The translations under genes were made by a program, and so were the position numbers. Source: Parahaliea aestuarii (GTDB lineage Bacteria; Pseudomonadota; Gammaproteobacteria; Pseudomonadales; Halieaceae). From it: 64,000 bases of DNA. Shown here one piece after another: positions 36,124 through 45,271 of the stretch (position 1 is the first letter of the stretch; the number at the start of each line of letters is the position of its first letter). The DNA lies in the NCBI RefSeq assembly GCF_008064635.1, contig NZ_VRYZ01000001.1, positions 806,001-870,000 on the forward strand, written 5' to 3'. The notes below the pieces were generated by a model. The model saw only the letters and a program-made list of their open reading frames with translations. It had not been told where the DNA came from and searched no databases.

Positions 36124-37743
36124 ATGGCTGATCAGGCTGGCGCCGGAGCCCGGCTCCCCCGTCAATACCGCAACTGCCTGCTCGCTGAGATGGCACTGCA
36201 GAAAGCGAGCAGCGATCCCGAAGGCGTAGCAATCTACCTGGAGGGACAGCCGCCCATCACCTTTGGCGGCATTGTCGATGAAGCCCGCCGCCTGGCCGGA
36301 GGCCTGCGTGACCTGGGCTTTGAGAAGGGCGACGTTATCAGTTTCCAGTTGCCCAACTGGCGCGAAGCGGTGGCACTCGACATTGCGGCTTCGCTGCTCG
36401 GCCTTGTGGTTAATCCCATCATTCCGATTTATCGTGATCGGGAGGTCGAGTTTATTCTGCAGGACACCAGGGCCCGCGCTATCCTGGTGCCGGAGCAGTT
36501 CCGTGGTTTCGACTTCGTGGCAATGATCGATAATCTGCGACCCGGTTTGCCAGATCTCGAACAGGTCATTGTGGTTCGGGGGGATACACATCACGCGGGT
36601 ACGGTGAACTACGCTGACCTCCTGGCTTGCGAACCAGTTACCTCGATCGCCGAGGGTGTATCGCCGGACGATGTAAAGATCGTCATGTATACCTCTGGCA
36701 CAACGGGCCGGGCCAAGGCGGTCAGGCACAGCCACAATACACTGACTCGGGCACTCGACAACGGTTGTGAAGCATGGTCGCTGGGGCCGGATGACGTAAT
36801 GCTGATGCCTTCACCGGTGACCCACATCACGGGTTTTGTGAATGGCATCGAATTACCGTTTTTCAGTGATGCTCGCTCGGCCTTTATGGAGCGCTGGGAG
36901 GTGGGTCAGGCCATCGATCTGATTCAGGGCGTCGGCGCCACCGCCTGCGTCAGCGCCACTCCCTTCCTGCAGGAGCTGGTGCAGCGCGCCGAGGAAACCG
37001 GTGTCAGGCTACCCTCGCTGCGCCTGTTTGCCTGCGGCGGCGCCTTGGTGCCACCGGCCTTGATTCAGCGCGCCGGCGAGGTACTGGAGCGCTGCCGCGC
37101 CTTCCGGGTCTACGGGAGTACCGAATCGCCCCTGGTAACCGTGGGCTTTGTCGGAGACGATGAAGTACATCTGGCGGCGACCACCGACGGGCGCATCCAT
37201 AACTGGGATGTGCGGATTCTGGATGACGACGACAACGCGCTGCCTGGTGGGGCGGATGGTGAGATCGTAGTGGCGGGGCCGGCGCTGATGCTGGGCTACG
37301 GCGATCCGGAACAGACCCGGGAGTCGATGACTCCCGACGGCTACTTTCGCACCGGCGATATCGGCCACATCACACCTGAAAATGCCATCGTTATCACCGA
37401 TCGCAAAAAAGACATCATTATCCGTGGCGGAGAAAACCTCAGCGCGCGGGAAATCGAGGAGGTGCTCTACAGTCACCCCGAGATTATCGAGGCCGCGGCG
37501 GTTGCAATGCCACATGAACGCCTTGGCGAGGGTGTTTGTGCCTACGTGGTATTGGTCGCCGGGGCCGCCCTAAGCACTCTCGAGGAACTCAAGCCATTCC
37601 TGGCTCAGTGTCGCCTGGCGAAGCAAAAATGGCCCGAGCGCCTGGAGATCGCTACTGAATTACCCAAGACGGCCTCGGGCAAAGTACGCAAGGACCTGCT
37701 GCGCGCACAACTCAGTGCGACAGATGCGAAGAAGGCGGGTTGA
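36124..37743 (+). CDS. Class I adenylate-forming acyl-CoA ligase
   Basis: The product has 539 residues with the AMP-binding P-loop YTSGTTGRAKAVRHSHN, the YGSTE motif (VYGSTESP), YFRTGDIG, and the late IIIRGGENLSAREIE hinge and catalytic Lys (LPKTASGKVRKD). It activates a carboxylic acid to its CoA thioester using ATP. The acid is unknown; a fatty, cyclic or side-chain acid would fit the downstream acyl-CoA dehydrogenases. ATG 36124 follows gatggagt. Its stop overlaps the ThuA start. Confidence 0.92.
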   Translation: MADQAGAGARLPRQYRNCLLAEMALQKASSDPEGVAIYLEGQPPITFGGIVDEARRLAGGLRDLGFEKGDVISFQLPNWREAVALDIAASLLGLVVNPIIPIYRDREVEFILQDTRARAILVPEQFRGFDFVAMIDNLRPGLPDLEQVIVVRGDTHHAGTVNYADLLACEPVTSIAEGVSPDDVKIVMYTSGTTGRAKAVRHSHNTLTRALDNGCEAWSLGPDDVMLMPSPVTHITGFVNGIELPFFSDARSAFMERWEVGQAIDLIQGVGATACVSATPFLQELVQRAEETGVRLPSLRLFACGGALVPPALIQRAGEVLERCRAFRVYGSTESPLVTVGFVGDDEVHLAATTDGRIHNWDVRILDDDDNALPGGADGEIVVAGPALMLGYGDPEQTRESMTPDGYFRTGDIGHITPENAIVITDRKKDIIIRGGENLSAREIEEVLYSHPEIIEAAAVAMPHERLGEGVCAYVVLVAGAALSTLEELKPFLAQCRLAKQKWPERLEIATELPKTASGKVRKDLLRAQLSATDAKKAG

Positions 37744-38612
37744 GTGCCGTGTCGGTTATCGACTATCAAAGCCCGCTGCGCGCACTGGTCTCGGTTAAAG
37801 GACATCCCTATCCGCGTGATGCTTTCTTTCAGGTTTTCGAGGACATGCCTGGCCTGTCTTACACCGCGGTGGAGCAGCCCGCCAGCCAGGTGTTAATGAC
37901 TCCCGAGCACGCTGCAGACTACGATGTGATCGTCCTCTACGACATGCCGGGTATCGACTTCAGTACCCAGCCACCGCAACTGGTGGCCCCGCCAGTCAGA
38001 TTCCAGCAGAAGTTTCTCGACTTGCTGGAGCAGGGCAAGGGGGTGGTGTTTCTGCACCATGCGATTGCTGGCTGGCCACTGTGGCCAGAGTACGCCGAGA
38101 TTGTCGGCGGACGCTTCCTGTACCTGCCCGGTGAGCTGCGCGGTAAACCGTGTGAAGACTCGGGCTATAGACACGAAGTGACCTATAACGCGCAAGTGTT
38201 GGCGCATCACCCGGTCACGCTGGGTGTCGAGCAAGGGTTCGAAATCACTGATGAGCTGTATCTGTACCAGGTGTTCCACGACGATGTTATCCCTTTGCTG
38301 TCCAGTGATTTCAGCTTTGATCGCGATCATTTCTATTCCGCCACGCGTGCCGTGAGCGGCGAGATGTATTCCCGCGAGGGGTGGCACCCTCCCTCTGGCA
38401 GTCATCTGCTGGGGTGGGTCAAGCATTACCGCAACAGTCCGATCGTCTACTTGCAAATGGGCGATGCACAGGCAGCCTACGATAATCCCGCATACCGCAC
38501 ATTGCTCGACAATGCCCTGCGTTGGGCGAGTTCCACCGCAGCGAGTGAGTGGGCGCGGGAGCGGCACGCAGCGCGCGGGAATGGCGGGAGCACTGCAGGC
38601 GCCACCGTGTAG
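37740..38612 (+). CDS. ThuA-like protein, first copy
   Basis: The product has 290 residues with a ThuA/class I glutamine amidotransferase-like fold, shown by VIVLYDMPGIDF, GVVFLHHAIAGWPLWPEYAEIVGG and ELYLYQVFHDDVIPLL. ThuA-like proteins occur in sugar and xenobiotic catabolism, but their reaction is generally undefined. The start is ambiguous: TTG at 37740, overlapping the ligase stop, or GTG at 37749. A second ThuA protein lies at 42995-43822. Confidence 0.78.
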   Translation: MSAVSVIDYQSPLRALVSVKGHPYPRDAFFQVFEDMPGLSYTAVEQPASQVLMTPEHAADYDVIVLYDMPGIDFSTQPPQLVAPPVRFQQKFLDLLEQGKGVVFLHHAIAGWPLWPEYAEIVGGRFLYLPGELRGKPCEDSGYRHEVTYNAQVLAHHPVTLGVEQGFEITDELYLYQVFHDDVIPLLSSDFSFDRDHFYSATRAVSGEMYSREGWHPPSGSHLLGWVKHYRNSPIVYLQMGDAQAAYDNPAYRTLLDNALRWASSTAASEWARERHAARGNGGSTAGATV

Positions 38613-38667
38613 CTGCCCCGGCGCTTGCCGGCCGTTCAGTGGTGCGGTTGCGCTGGTGAACAACTGT

Positions 38668-38697
38668 CATTAAAATAAACCGTCAAGATTGTTTATG
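38668..38697. promoter_or_regulatory. Island operator-like element, site B
   Basis: ATAAAC (38675-38680) and GTTTAT (38691-38696) form a perfect inverted repeat with a ten-base spacer, embedded in an AT-rich stretch that starts ATTAAAATAAAC at 38669. It lies about 73 bases upstream of the first acyl-CoA dehydrogenase ATG and is the weakest match to the other sites. Confidence 0.45.
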
Positions 38698-38769
38698 AGG
38701 TAATTGCAGGCTGCGACTGGCGCACTGGGTATCGTGTGCCGGGCCAGCCATCGCAGTGAGCAGACTCCT

Positions 38770-39969
38770 ATGGAAAAGCAAGAACACTACGCCGAGTTTC
38801 GCCTGCGGGTGCGGGACTTTCTGGACCACCACCTGACCCCCGACCTGAGGCGCGCCGGCCGCCTGATGACCAGTGTGTTCGCCGATTTCGAGGCGACCAT
38901 GGCCTGGCACCGGATTCTGTTCCAGCAGGGCTGGGTGGCGCCGGATTGGCCACAGGAATACGGCGGTACCGGCTGGGACATCCAGGAGCGCTACATCTTC
39001 CAGGAAGAGTGCAAACTGGCCAATGCACCGTCACTCCTGCCCATGGGCCTGCAGATGCTCGGGCCGATGCTGATCCGATACGGCACCGCGGAGCAGAAGG
39101 AGTTTTACCTGCCTCGGCTCCTGTCCGGCGAGGATGTCTGGTGCCAGGGTTACTCTGAACCAGGTGCGGGTTCCGACCTGGCGTCCCTGAAAACCAGTGC
39201 AGTCCGCGATGGAGACATCTTTCGCATCAATGGCTCGAAAATCTGGACCAGTTACGCTCAGCACTCCAACCGCATTTTTTGCCTGGTTCGCACTTCGAAA
39301 GAGGGCAAACCGCAGCAGGGTATCAGCTTCATCCTCGTGGATATGGACGCTCCCGGCATCAAGGTTGATCCGATTGTCGGCCTCGACGGCAGGGTGGAAC
39401 AGTGCCAGGTATTCTTTGATGATGTCGAGGTGCCTGTCGCCAATCTGGTCGGCGAGGAGAATCAGGGCTGGACCGTGGCCAAATACCTGCTCGAGTTCGA
39501 GCGCGGTGGCCACAATTTCACCATCGATCTGAAGAAACAGCTCGGCAAGCTTCACCGTCAGATGGCCGAAACACGTGGTATCAATGGCGCATCGCTGGAG
39601 ACCTACCCGGTGCTGGGAAGCCGCCTCGCCGATCTCGAGATCGATGCACTGGCGGTGGAGTACACCGAATTGCGTATCAAGGGCGCCAACAGCGCCGGTG
39701 AGAATCCGGGCGCGCTTTCCTCGATGGTCAAACTGGTGGGCACCGAACTGGGCCAGGCCTTCAACGAGCTCAGCCTTGATGTCCTGGGGCCGGCCGTTGC
39801 GCCATGCCAGCTGGAAGCGCTCGAGCCGTGTTACGACGGGGACATTGTCGGGCCGCGCTACGCCCTGACCGCCATGGCGGAGTACATCAACAATCGGGCC
39901 TCCACCATCTATGGTGGCACCGCTGAAATCCAGCGCGACATCATTGCCAAGCAGGTGCTTGGGCTCTGA
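38770..39969 (+). CDS. Acyl-CoA dehydrogenase, first subunit
   Basis: The product has 399 residues and the full fold: N-terminal helical domain, FAD-binding QGYSEPGAGSDLASLKT and KIWTSYAQHSNRIFCLVRT, and the C-terminal IYGGTAEIQRDIIAKQVLGL. The position of the classical catalytic Glu in Y-E-G-T is Gly (IYGGT), as in many ACADs whose base lies elsewhere. ATG 38770 was chosen over an upstream in-frame ATG at 38704. It sits next to a second dehydrogenase. Confidence 0.92.
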   Translation: MEKQEHYAEFRLRVRDFLDHHLTPDLRRAGRLMTSVFADFEATMAWHRILFQQGWVAPDWPQEYGGTGWDIQERYIFQEECKLANAPSLLPMGLQMLGPMLIRYGTAEQKEFYLPRLLSGEDVWCQGYSEPGAGSDLASLKTSAVRDGDIFRINGSKIWTSYAQHSNRIFCLVRTSKEGKPQQGISFILVDMDAPGIKVDPIVGLDGRVEQCQVFFDDVEVPVANLVGEENQGWTVAKYLLEFERGGHNFTIDLKKQLGKLHRQMAETRGINGASLETYPVLGSRLADLEIDALAVEYTELRIKGANSAGENPGALSSMVKLVGTELGQAFNELSLDVLGPAVAPCQLEALEPCYDGDIVGPRYALTAMAEYINNRASTIYGGTAEIQRDIIAKQVLGL

Positions 39970-39994
39970 CACGCAGTCACCACGGGAATCTCTC

Positions 39995-41128
39995 ATGTCA
40001 ATCGAGCTCACAGAAGAACAGAAGATGCTGCAGGACAGCGCCGAACGCTACCTGAAGAACAGCTACGACTTCGATCAGCGCCAGGCGGCGTCGCGCAGTG
40101 CCAAAGGCTTCAGCGATGAGCGCTGGGCGCAGTTTGCCGAAATGGGCTGGCTGGCCATGCCATTGCCGGAGGAGCACGGCGGATTTGGCTTCGGCGCCAT
40201 GGAAATCATGCTGCTGGCCGAACAGATGGGTCGCTACCTGGTGGTCGAACCTTTTCTGGAGACAGTGGTTGTCGGCGGAGGGCTGCTGGCTCGCGGCGCC
40301 ACCACCGCGCTGGCGGAACGCTACCTGCCGGCCGTTGCGGAGGGGCAGTTGCAAGTGGCTCTGGCCCACGGAGAAGAGGGAAAGCACGCGTCCATGATCA
40401 ATACTGCCACCACGGCAGTTGACGAGGGCGCTCATTGCCGCCTGAACGGCGTCAAGAGCGTGGTGGCCAATGGCGACCAGGCGGATGTTTTCATTGTTTC
40501 CGCGCGGCTTGTCGGTGCGGGGAACTCCGCGGTCACCCTGTTTGCGATACCGGCGGACGCCGAGGGAGTCGAGCGCCGGGGCTACCCGACTTACGACGGC
40601 CGCCGGGCCTGTGAATTGACCCTGCGCAATGTCGTCGTTGGCCCGGAGGCGGTAGTGGGCGGGCGCGGCTCGGCCGAGTATCTGCTGGACAGAGTCGCCC
40701 TGGATGCGCAACTGGCAGCCTGCGCCGAAGTCATCGGTGGCATGGCTGCCTTGGTGGAGGCGACACAGGATTACATAGGCCAGCGGAAACAGTTCGGCAA
40801 GACGCTGTCGTCGTTCCAGGTGCTGCGCCACCGCATGGCAGACATGTACGTGCAACTGGAACTGACCCGCTCACTCATGCTGGCAGCGGCATCGAGCCTC
40901 GCCGGGGAAGAGGGCGATGCCGCCAGGCTGATATCCGCGCTCAAGGCGCGTACCGTGAAAGCGGGGCGTTTTGTCAGCCAAAACGCCATTCAGTTGCACG
41001 GCGGCATTGCCATGACCGACGAACTGAGTATCGGCCATTACTTCAAGCGCTTTGCCGTGCTCGAAAGCTGGTTCGGCAATCGCGATTTCCATCTGCAGCG
41101 CTTTCGGGAGTTGCAGTCGGTTGCCTGA
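39995..41128 (+). CDS. Acyl-CoA dehydrogenase, second subunit
   Basis: The product has 377 residues. ACAD fold motifs are present (LAEQMGRYLVVEPFLET; QFGKTLSSFQVLRHRMADM; QLHGGIAMTDELSIGHYFKR), but the C-terminus ends LESWFGNRDFHLQRF without an EGT motif. Such divergent partners form alpha2beta2 heterotetramers with a catalytic ACAD in known steroid-degrading systems. Only 25 bases separate it from the first subunit. That the two assemble is inference. Confidence 0.9.
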   Translation: MSIELTEEQKMLQDSAERYLKNSYDFDQRQAASRSAKGFSDERWAQFAEMGWLAMPLPEEHGGFGFGAMEIMLLAEQMGRYLVVEPFLETVVVGGGLLARGATTALAERYLPAVAEGQLQVALAHGEEGKHASMINTATTAVDEGAHCRLNGVKSVVANGDQADVFIVSARLVGAGNSAVTLFAIPADAEGVERRGYPTYDGRRACELTLRNVVVGPEAVVGGRGSAEYLLDRVALDAQLAACAEVIGGMAALVEATQDYIGQRKQFGKTLSSFQVLRHRMADMYVQLELTRSLMLAAASSLAGEEGDAARLISALKARTVKAGRFVSQNAIQLHGGIAMTDELSIGHYFKRFAVLESWFGNRDFHLQRFRELQSVA

Positions 41129-41199
41129 GCAGGGCAATCCACACGCTACACACAGTGTCGGGCACCGCCCGCCTCAATCGCAACGGAGGAAGATAGATT

Positions 41200-41961
41200 A
41201 TGGACCTGAAAATAAAAGGCAAAGTGGCGCTCATCAGTGGTGCCACCAAGGGGATCGGCATGAAGGTCGCCGAAACCCTGGCCGCCGAGGGCTGCAAACT
41301 CGGCATCTGCGCACGCAGTGAGGACGCGGTGAACAATGCGGTGAAACACCTGGCCGCGCTGGGCGCTGAAGTCTATGGCGAGGTGGCGGACGTGACTGAC
41401 GCCGAGGCCTACGGTGCGTGGATAGACAATTGCGCCAGCAAGCTCGGCGGTATTGATATCCTGATTCCCATGGTCAGCGCCGGCAATACGCCTTCTGAAG
41501 AGGCGGGTTGGCAGACCAGTTTTGAAGCCGACGTTCTTGGCCCGTGGCGCGCCGTGCAGCGAGCGGTTCCCTATCTGGAGAAATCCGACAGCGCGTCGAT
41601 CATCTTTTTCTCCACCACCGCCGCCTTTGAGGCCTTCGCCGGCCCGGTGCCCTACGGAGCCATGAAAGCGGCCCTGCTCAACTATGCGGGCAACCTGGCC
41701 ATCGAACTCGCCCCCAGGGGCATTCGCGTGAACACGGTCAGCCCCGGGCCGGTATTCGTCGAGGGCGGCGCCTGGGACGATATCAAGCAGAACATGACGG
41801 AAATTTACGACTCCACGGTCGCCGCCATCCCGCTGGGGCGTATGGGCTCAGGGGAAGAAATCGCCAGTCAGGTCGCACTGCTGGCGAGTCCGTTGGCTGG
41901 CTATACCTGTGGAGCGAATATCGTTATCGATGGTGCTTTTACGCGCCGGCTACAGTTCTGA
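41200..41961 (+). CDS. Short-chain dehydrogenase/reductase
   Basis: The product has 253 residues with a Rossmann motif (ALISGATKGIG), the catalytic Y-x3-K (YGAMK), VNTVSPGPV and a C-terminal IDGA. The start ATG 41200 is preceded by ggaggaag. It is the last gene of the dehydrogenase unit and may oxidise a hydroxyacyl-CoA or a ring alcohol. The substrate is unknown. Confidence 0.9.
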   Translation: MDLKIKGKVALISGATKGIGMKVAETLAAEGCKLGICARSEDAVNNAVKHLAALGAEVYGEVADVTDAEAYGAWIDNCASKLGGIDILIPMVSAGNTPSEEAGWQTSFEADVLGPWRAVQRAVPYLEKSDSASIIFFSTTAAFEAFAGPVPYGAMKAALLNYAGNLAIELAPRGIRVNTVSPGPVFVEGGAWDDIKQNMTEIYDSTVAAIPLGRMGSGEEIASQVALLASPLAGYTCGANIVIDGAFTRRLQF

Positions 41962-41969
41962 TGATCTTT

Positions 41970-41994
41970 CGCCGTCACCACCGTGGTGGCGGCG
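41970..41994. terminator. Hairpin between convergent genes
   Basis: CGCCGTCACC (41970-41979) pairs with GGTGGCGGCG (41985-41994), ten base pairs with one G-U and a five-base loop. It lies between the SDR stop and the stop of the convergent AraC gene. No T-run is seen, so this is a probable but unproven terminator. Confidence 0.5.
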
Positions 41995-42038
41995 CTCTCC
42001 ACCGGGAATCCGGCCTTTTCTGGCGGTCACACTGCCTG

Positions 42039-42998
42039 TCAGCCCCTGCGCCGGAATGTATTGGGTGTCATCCCTGTCCAGCGCTTGAAAGCCCGTATCA
42101 GTGAGCTGGTTTCGGAAAATCCAGCCTGTTCTGCAATATCTTCCAGCGCGCGATGTGAGCGTCGCAGAGCGTCCTTTACGAATTCACGCCGCAGCTCGTC
42201 TTTGAGTTGTTTGAACTGGGTCCCCTCCTCGGTCAGCTTGCGTCGAAGGGTTTGCGGCGACATGTGCAGGTGCCCGGCGACTCGGATCAGGCTGGGCATA
42301 TCCTTTGGCCACTTCTCGCTCAGTTGCCTGATCGCTGCTGAAACCAGCTCGGTGTAGACAGAATCTATCTCCGGAATATCCAGGGGGTTGGCATGACCGG
42401 CTGCGACAAGCTCATGCACATCGAGGGAGCTGCGGGTCGGCTCCAGACTGGCAAAGTCACTGCTGAAACGGAAACTGTTGCAGACGCTGTCGAACTGGCA
42501 GACCGGGCCGAAAGTACTTGTCAATTCGTCCCTGCTTGGCGGTGCCGCATGACTGAAGGTGACCCGCTCCAGCGGGATGTGACGCCCCACGACCCAGCAG
42601 GCGAGGCGGTGCCACGCGCACAACCAGGTCTCCACGAACAAGTCGACATTGGCCCCTTGCGGGTTGCGTAGTCGCACCACCAGTTCTCGCGCATTGTGGT
42701 ATCGGTAGTAGTTGATTTCCAGGTGGTCAGAGATCAGGTTGAGGAAACGAATGCCTCGAAGGAACATGTCATCGAGATTGCTGCTGTGCACCGCCAGCTC
42801 GCACAAGGTTTCGAATGCGCCCGGCTGGCAGCGGCGGGGTGTGCAGCCCAGAAACTCGTCCTGAAGCTGAAACAGCAGCTGGCGGGCGCGCAGCCGGCGA
42901 GATTCCGTGCCACCGAAGGAACGCTGATGCAGCGGCACCGTGACGAGGGGACACCACAGAGGGTGCGCCGTGCTGCTGATGGCGGCAAGGGCGTTCAT
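42039..42998 (-). CDS. AraC-family regulator at the end of the dehydrogenase operon
   Basis: The product has 319 residues: an N-terminal Arabinose_bd-like domain (about 20-190) and a C-terminal AraC double HTH (HLHMSPQTLRRKLTEEGTQF and IAEQAGFSETSSLIRAFKR). Its ATG overlaps the stop of the ThuA gene by four bases, so it belongs to the minus-strand operon starting at 51835. It could regulate the island or a subset of it. Confidence 0.88.
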   Translation of the reverse strand: MNALAAISSTAHPLWCPLVTVPLHQRSFGGTESRRLRARQLLFQLQDEFLGCTPRRCQPGAFETLCELAVHSSNLDDMFLRGIRFLNLISDHLEINYYRYHNARELVVRLRNPQGANVDLFVETWLCAWHRLACWVVGRHIPLERVTFSHAAPPSRDELTSTFGPVCQFDSVCNSFRFSSDFASLEPTRSSLDVHELVAAGHANPLDIPEIDSVYTELVSAAIRQLSEKWPKDMPSLIRVAGHLHMSPQTLRRKLTEEGTQFKQLKDELRREFVKDALRRSHRALEDIAEQAGFSETSSLIRAFKRWTGMTPNTFRRRG

Positions 42999-43822
42999 TG
43001 ATCGCTGTTCGATGTCGCCCCGGCGGCTTGCCTGGCCTGTTCAAATGCGAGGCGTGAATCGGAGTCCACGGGATCAATGGCCCAGTCAATACCGCGCCGA
43101 AGCAGCTTGTAGAAGACCGGGAGATCCCAGGCGCAACGCTCTATGGTAGGCCAGAAATCAAGGAGTGGCTGCATGTCGTAGTGATGGCGGCAGTGGCCCA
43201 GCGTGAGATACAGCACTGCGCCTTCGCCCACTTCGTGGATATAGAAGACTGGATGGCGGGCCCTGTCCCACTGATTTTCCACGAAGCCCGGCGCGTCACC
43301 GCCAAATTCGGTATCGAGCAGTACGTGAAGATCTCCGTAAGTCCGCATGAGATATTGCTCGTCGGTACTTTCGAATGGCTCCAGCCCACGCACCAGTGGG
43401 TGCTCGGGGTCGGCTATCTCCACCCGGTAGGGCGCGATGGGCGGGTGGGAGCGAAACATGCTGCCCAGGGTGTCCATGAACAGGGGCGCCCAGTCCGGTG
43501 TGCCGTACTGGCCATCCGACATCATGCGGATCACCGAGTTGGTGCCGTGCAGTGCGTACCAGCGCCCGCCGCGGCTGACCCACTCCTTCAATGCCTCCTG
43601 GGCAGGCAGCGAGGGCACCACATTGCAGGTGTAGGTAATCAGGAAATCAGCTTCATCGAGGGCGGCCAGGTTCTCGTAATCCTCGAATACCCGAACGCGA
43701 ATACGGTCTTTCTCGGCCAGCAGCTTCAGCAGTTCCAGGCGGGCGAAATCGATATCGTGCCACATGCCGCCTGCAATCAGGACACAATTTATCCGTCCGG
43801 CGCGGTCATTGGGTTTGCTCAT
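42995..43822 (-). CDS. ThuA-like protein, second copy
   Basis: The product has 275 residues with the ThuA-like fold: INCVLIAGGMWHDID, FLITYTCNVVP, GGRWYALHGTNSV and GEGAVLYLTLGHCRHHYD. It is shorter and diverged from the first copy. It lies 33 bases after the Rieske gene and overlaps the AraC start by four bases. The start ATG follows aggagg. The reaction is unknown. Confidence 0.8.
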   Translation of the reverse strand: MSKPNDRAGRINCVLIAGGMWHDIDFARLELLKLLAEKDRIRVRVFEDYENLAALDEADFLITYTCNVVPSLPAQEALKEWVSRGGRWYALHGTNSVIRMMSDGQYGTPDWAPLFMDTLGSMFRSHPPIAPYRVEIADPEHPLVRGLEPFESTDEQYLMRTYGDLHVLLDTEFGGDAPGFVENQWDRARHPVFYIHEVGEGAVLYLTLGHCRHHYDMQPLLDFWPTIERCAWDLPVFYKLLRRGIDWAIDPVDSDSRLAFEQARQAAGATSNSDQ

Positions 43823-43855
43823 AGCGCGGGGCTCCTCCTGCGGGTGGTCATCGAC

Positions 43856-45241
43856 TCAGCCCTGCAGATACTTGTCCAGGGTCTGGTGGAAGTGACGGAT
43901 GCGGCTCTCCTGGTAGCTGGCCAGGCTTACCGCCCCCTTGCTCGAGTTTTTCATCCCGGCCTGGACGGCGCCCATGTTGCTGTCGTCCTGGTCGAATACC
44001 GGGCCCAGCGCGCCGAGTTCCTCAGCCTGGGCGAACGGCTTGTCGTCATCGAGGCGGTGCATGGGCACGGCCTGCGGGCGCTCGCTGCCCTTGGGATAGC
44101 GCAGCAGAACCATGACATCGAAAATGCAGCGGTCGGGATTGTTGCCGTCGGGCAGGAAGCGGTAAACGATATTGCCGTGATAGCCGATCCACACCTGGAA
44201 GTTGGGGAACAGGCTGTAGAGGATGGCGTCTTCCAGCTCTGCCATGGTGGCATCGGACAGATCCTCGCCGGAGGCCTCCTCGAACACCTGGCGGTTCATG
44301 TCCGCCACGTACTTGCGCGCCGTCAACCCGTCGGGCATGTCGATACCTTCGTCGCTGTCCTTGCCCATGCGGCCGGAGAGCTTGAGGATGTCGCGCATGA
44401 CCTGCTCTTCGCTGATGTCACTGAGATGGGGGCTGGGCACGCCCATGGGGGTGACCGAGCGGCTTACGTGGTCGCCAAAATAGTCGTACTGGGAATTGGC
44501 GTCGCCGGTGAAGGTCAGGATCTGGCGATGCGTCTCCACGGTGTGGAAGGATTCCATGAAAGCCTCGGCCCCCACCTTCCAGTTGCAGTTGACCTTGCGC
44601 TGGATGTGGACGCCCTTGTAGTAGTCCTCCAGCGGGAAGCGCGAGAAGTGCTCCGGAAAGACGCCGAGATACTCCTCGAAGGGCTGCGGGTTCTCGGCGA
44701 AGTTGATGAATACAAAACCGCCCCAGGTGGCGACGTGTACCTGGGGCAGGTTCATGTCCTTTTCTTTGAGGTGCTTGAAGTCCCACTGGCAGGGAATGCC
44801 GCGGAAGCTGCCGTCCAGTTCCCAGGTGGCGCCGTGGAAGGGGCAGCGGAACTCATTCACACAGCCGCCTTCATCGCGTAGCAGGCGCCCGCGGTGCAGG
44901 CAGGAGTTGATGAAGCCCCTGATCTCGTTCCCGGCGGAGCGAACGATAATGACGGACCTGTCGAACAGGTTGTAGAGCTGGTGATCGCCAACCTCGGGGA
45001 TATCTTCCTCCCGGCACGCCATCTGCCACACCCGGTTCCACATTTTGTCCCTTTCCAGGTCGTGGAACTGCTGGGAAATATAGCGATCCACCGGGAGATC
45101 GTCGTCGCCCATATAGGCGCAGGTGTTCTCCCGCAGGTAGTCGGGCACCGGGACTTCCTCCAGGTCCAGCAGGTCCTGGAAGGAGGGGCCTTCGCAGCGG
45201 GCGTTCTCGCCCTGTTGTCGGGTATTGGCCGGATTGTTCAT
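43856..45241 (-). CDS. Rieske non-heme iron oxygenase alpha subunit, first of three
   Basis: The product has 461 residues. The Rieske [2Fe-2S] ligands are C114-x-H116 and C133-x2-H136. The catalytic iron ligands include His233 and His238 (MESFHTVETHRQ), with Glu in the position before FH. The C-terminus ends HQTLDKYLQG, shared with the Rieske protein at 56873. I used ATG 45241 because gaggtg precedes it; an in-frame GTG at 45250 is possible. No reductase or ferredoxin gene is adjacent, so electron donors must be elsewhere. Confidence 0.93.
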   Translation of the reverse strand: MNNPANTRQQGENARCEGPSFQDLLDLEEVPVPDYLRENTCAYMGDDDLPVDRYISQQFHDLERDKMWNRVWQMACREEDIPEVGDHQLYNLFDRSVIIVRSAGNEIRGFINSCLHRGRLLRDEGGCVNEFRCPFHGATWELDGSFRGIPCQWDFKHLKEKDMNLPQVHVATWGGFVFINFAENPQPFEEYLGVFPEHFSRFPLEDYYKGVHIQRKVNCNWKVGAEAFMESFHTVETHRQILTFTGDANSQYDYFGDHVSRSVTPMGVPSPHLSDISEEQVMRDILKLSGRMGKDSDEGIDMPDGLTARKYVADMNRQVFEEASGEDLSDATMAELEDAILYSLFPNFQVWIGYHGNIVYRFLPDGNNPDRCIFDVMVLLRYPKGSERPQAVPMHRLDDDKPFAQAEELGALGPVFDQDDSNMGAVQAGMKNSSKGAVSLASYQESRIRHFHQTLDKYLQG

Positions 45242-45271
45242 GGTGAGCACCTCACAATCGTGATGTCTTTG

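Noticed and set aside
43181-44881. 566-codon plus-strand frame opposite the ThuA and Rieske genes
   Set aside because: Antisense shadow; the minus-strand genes have intact metal-ligand motifs.
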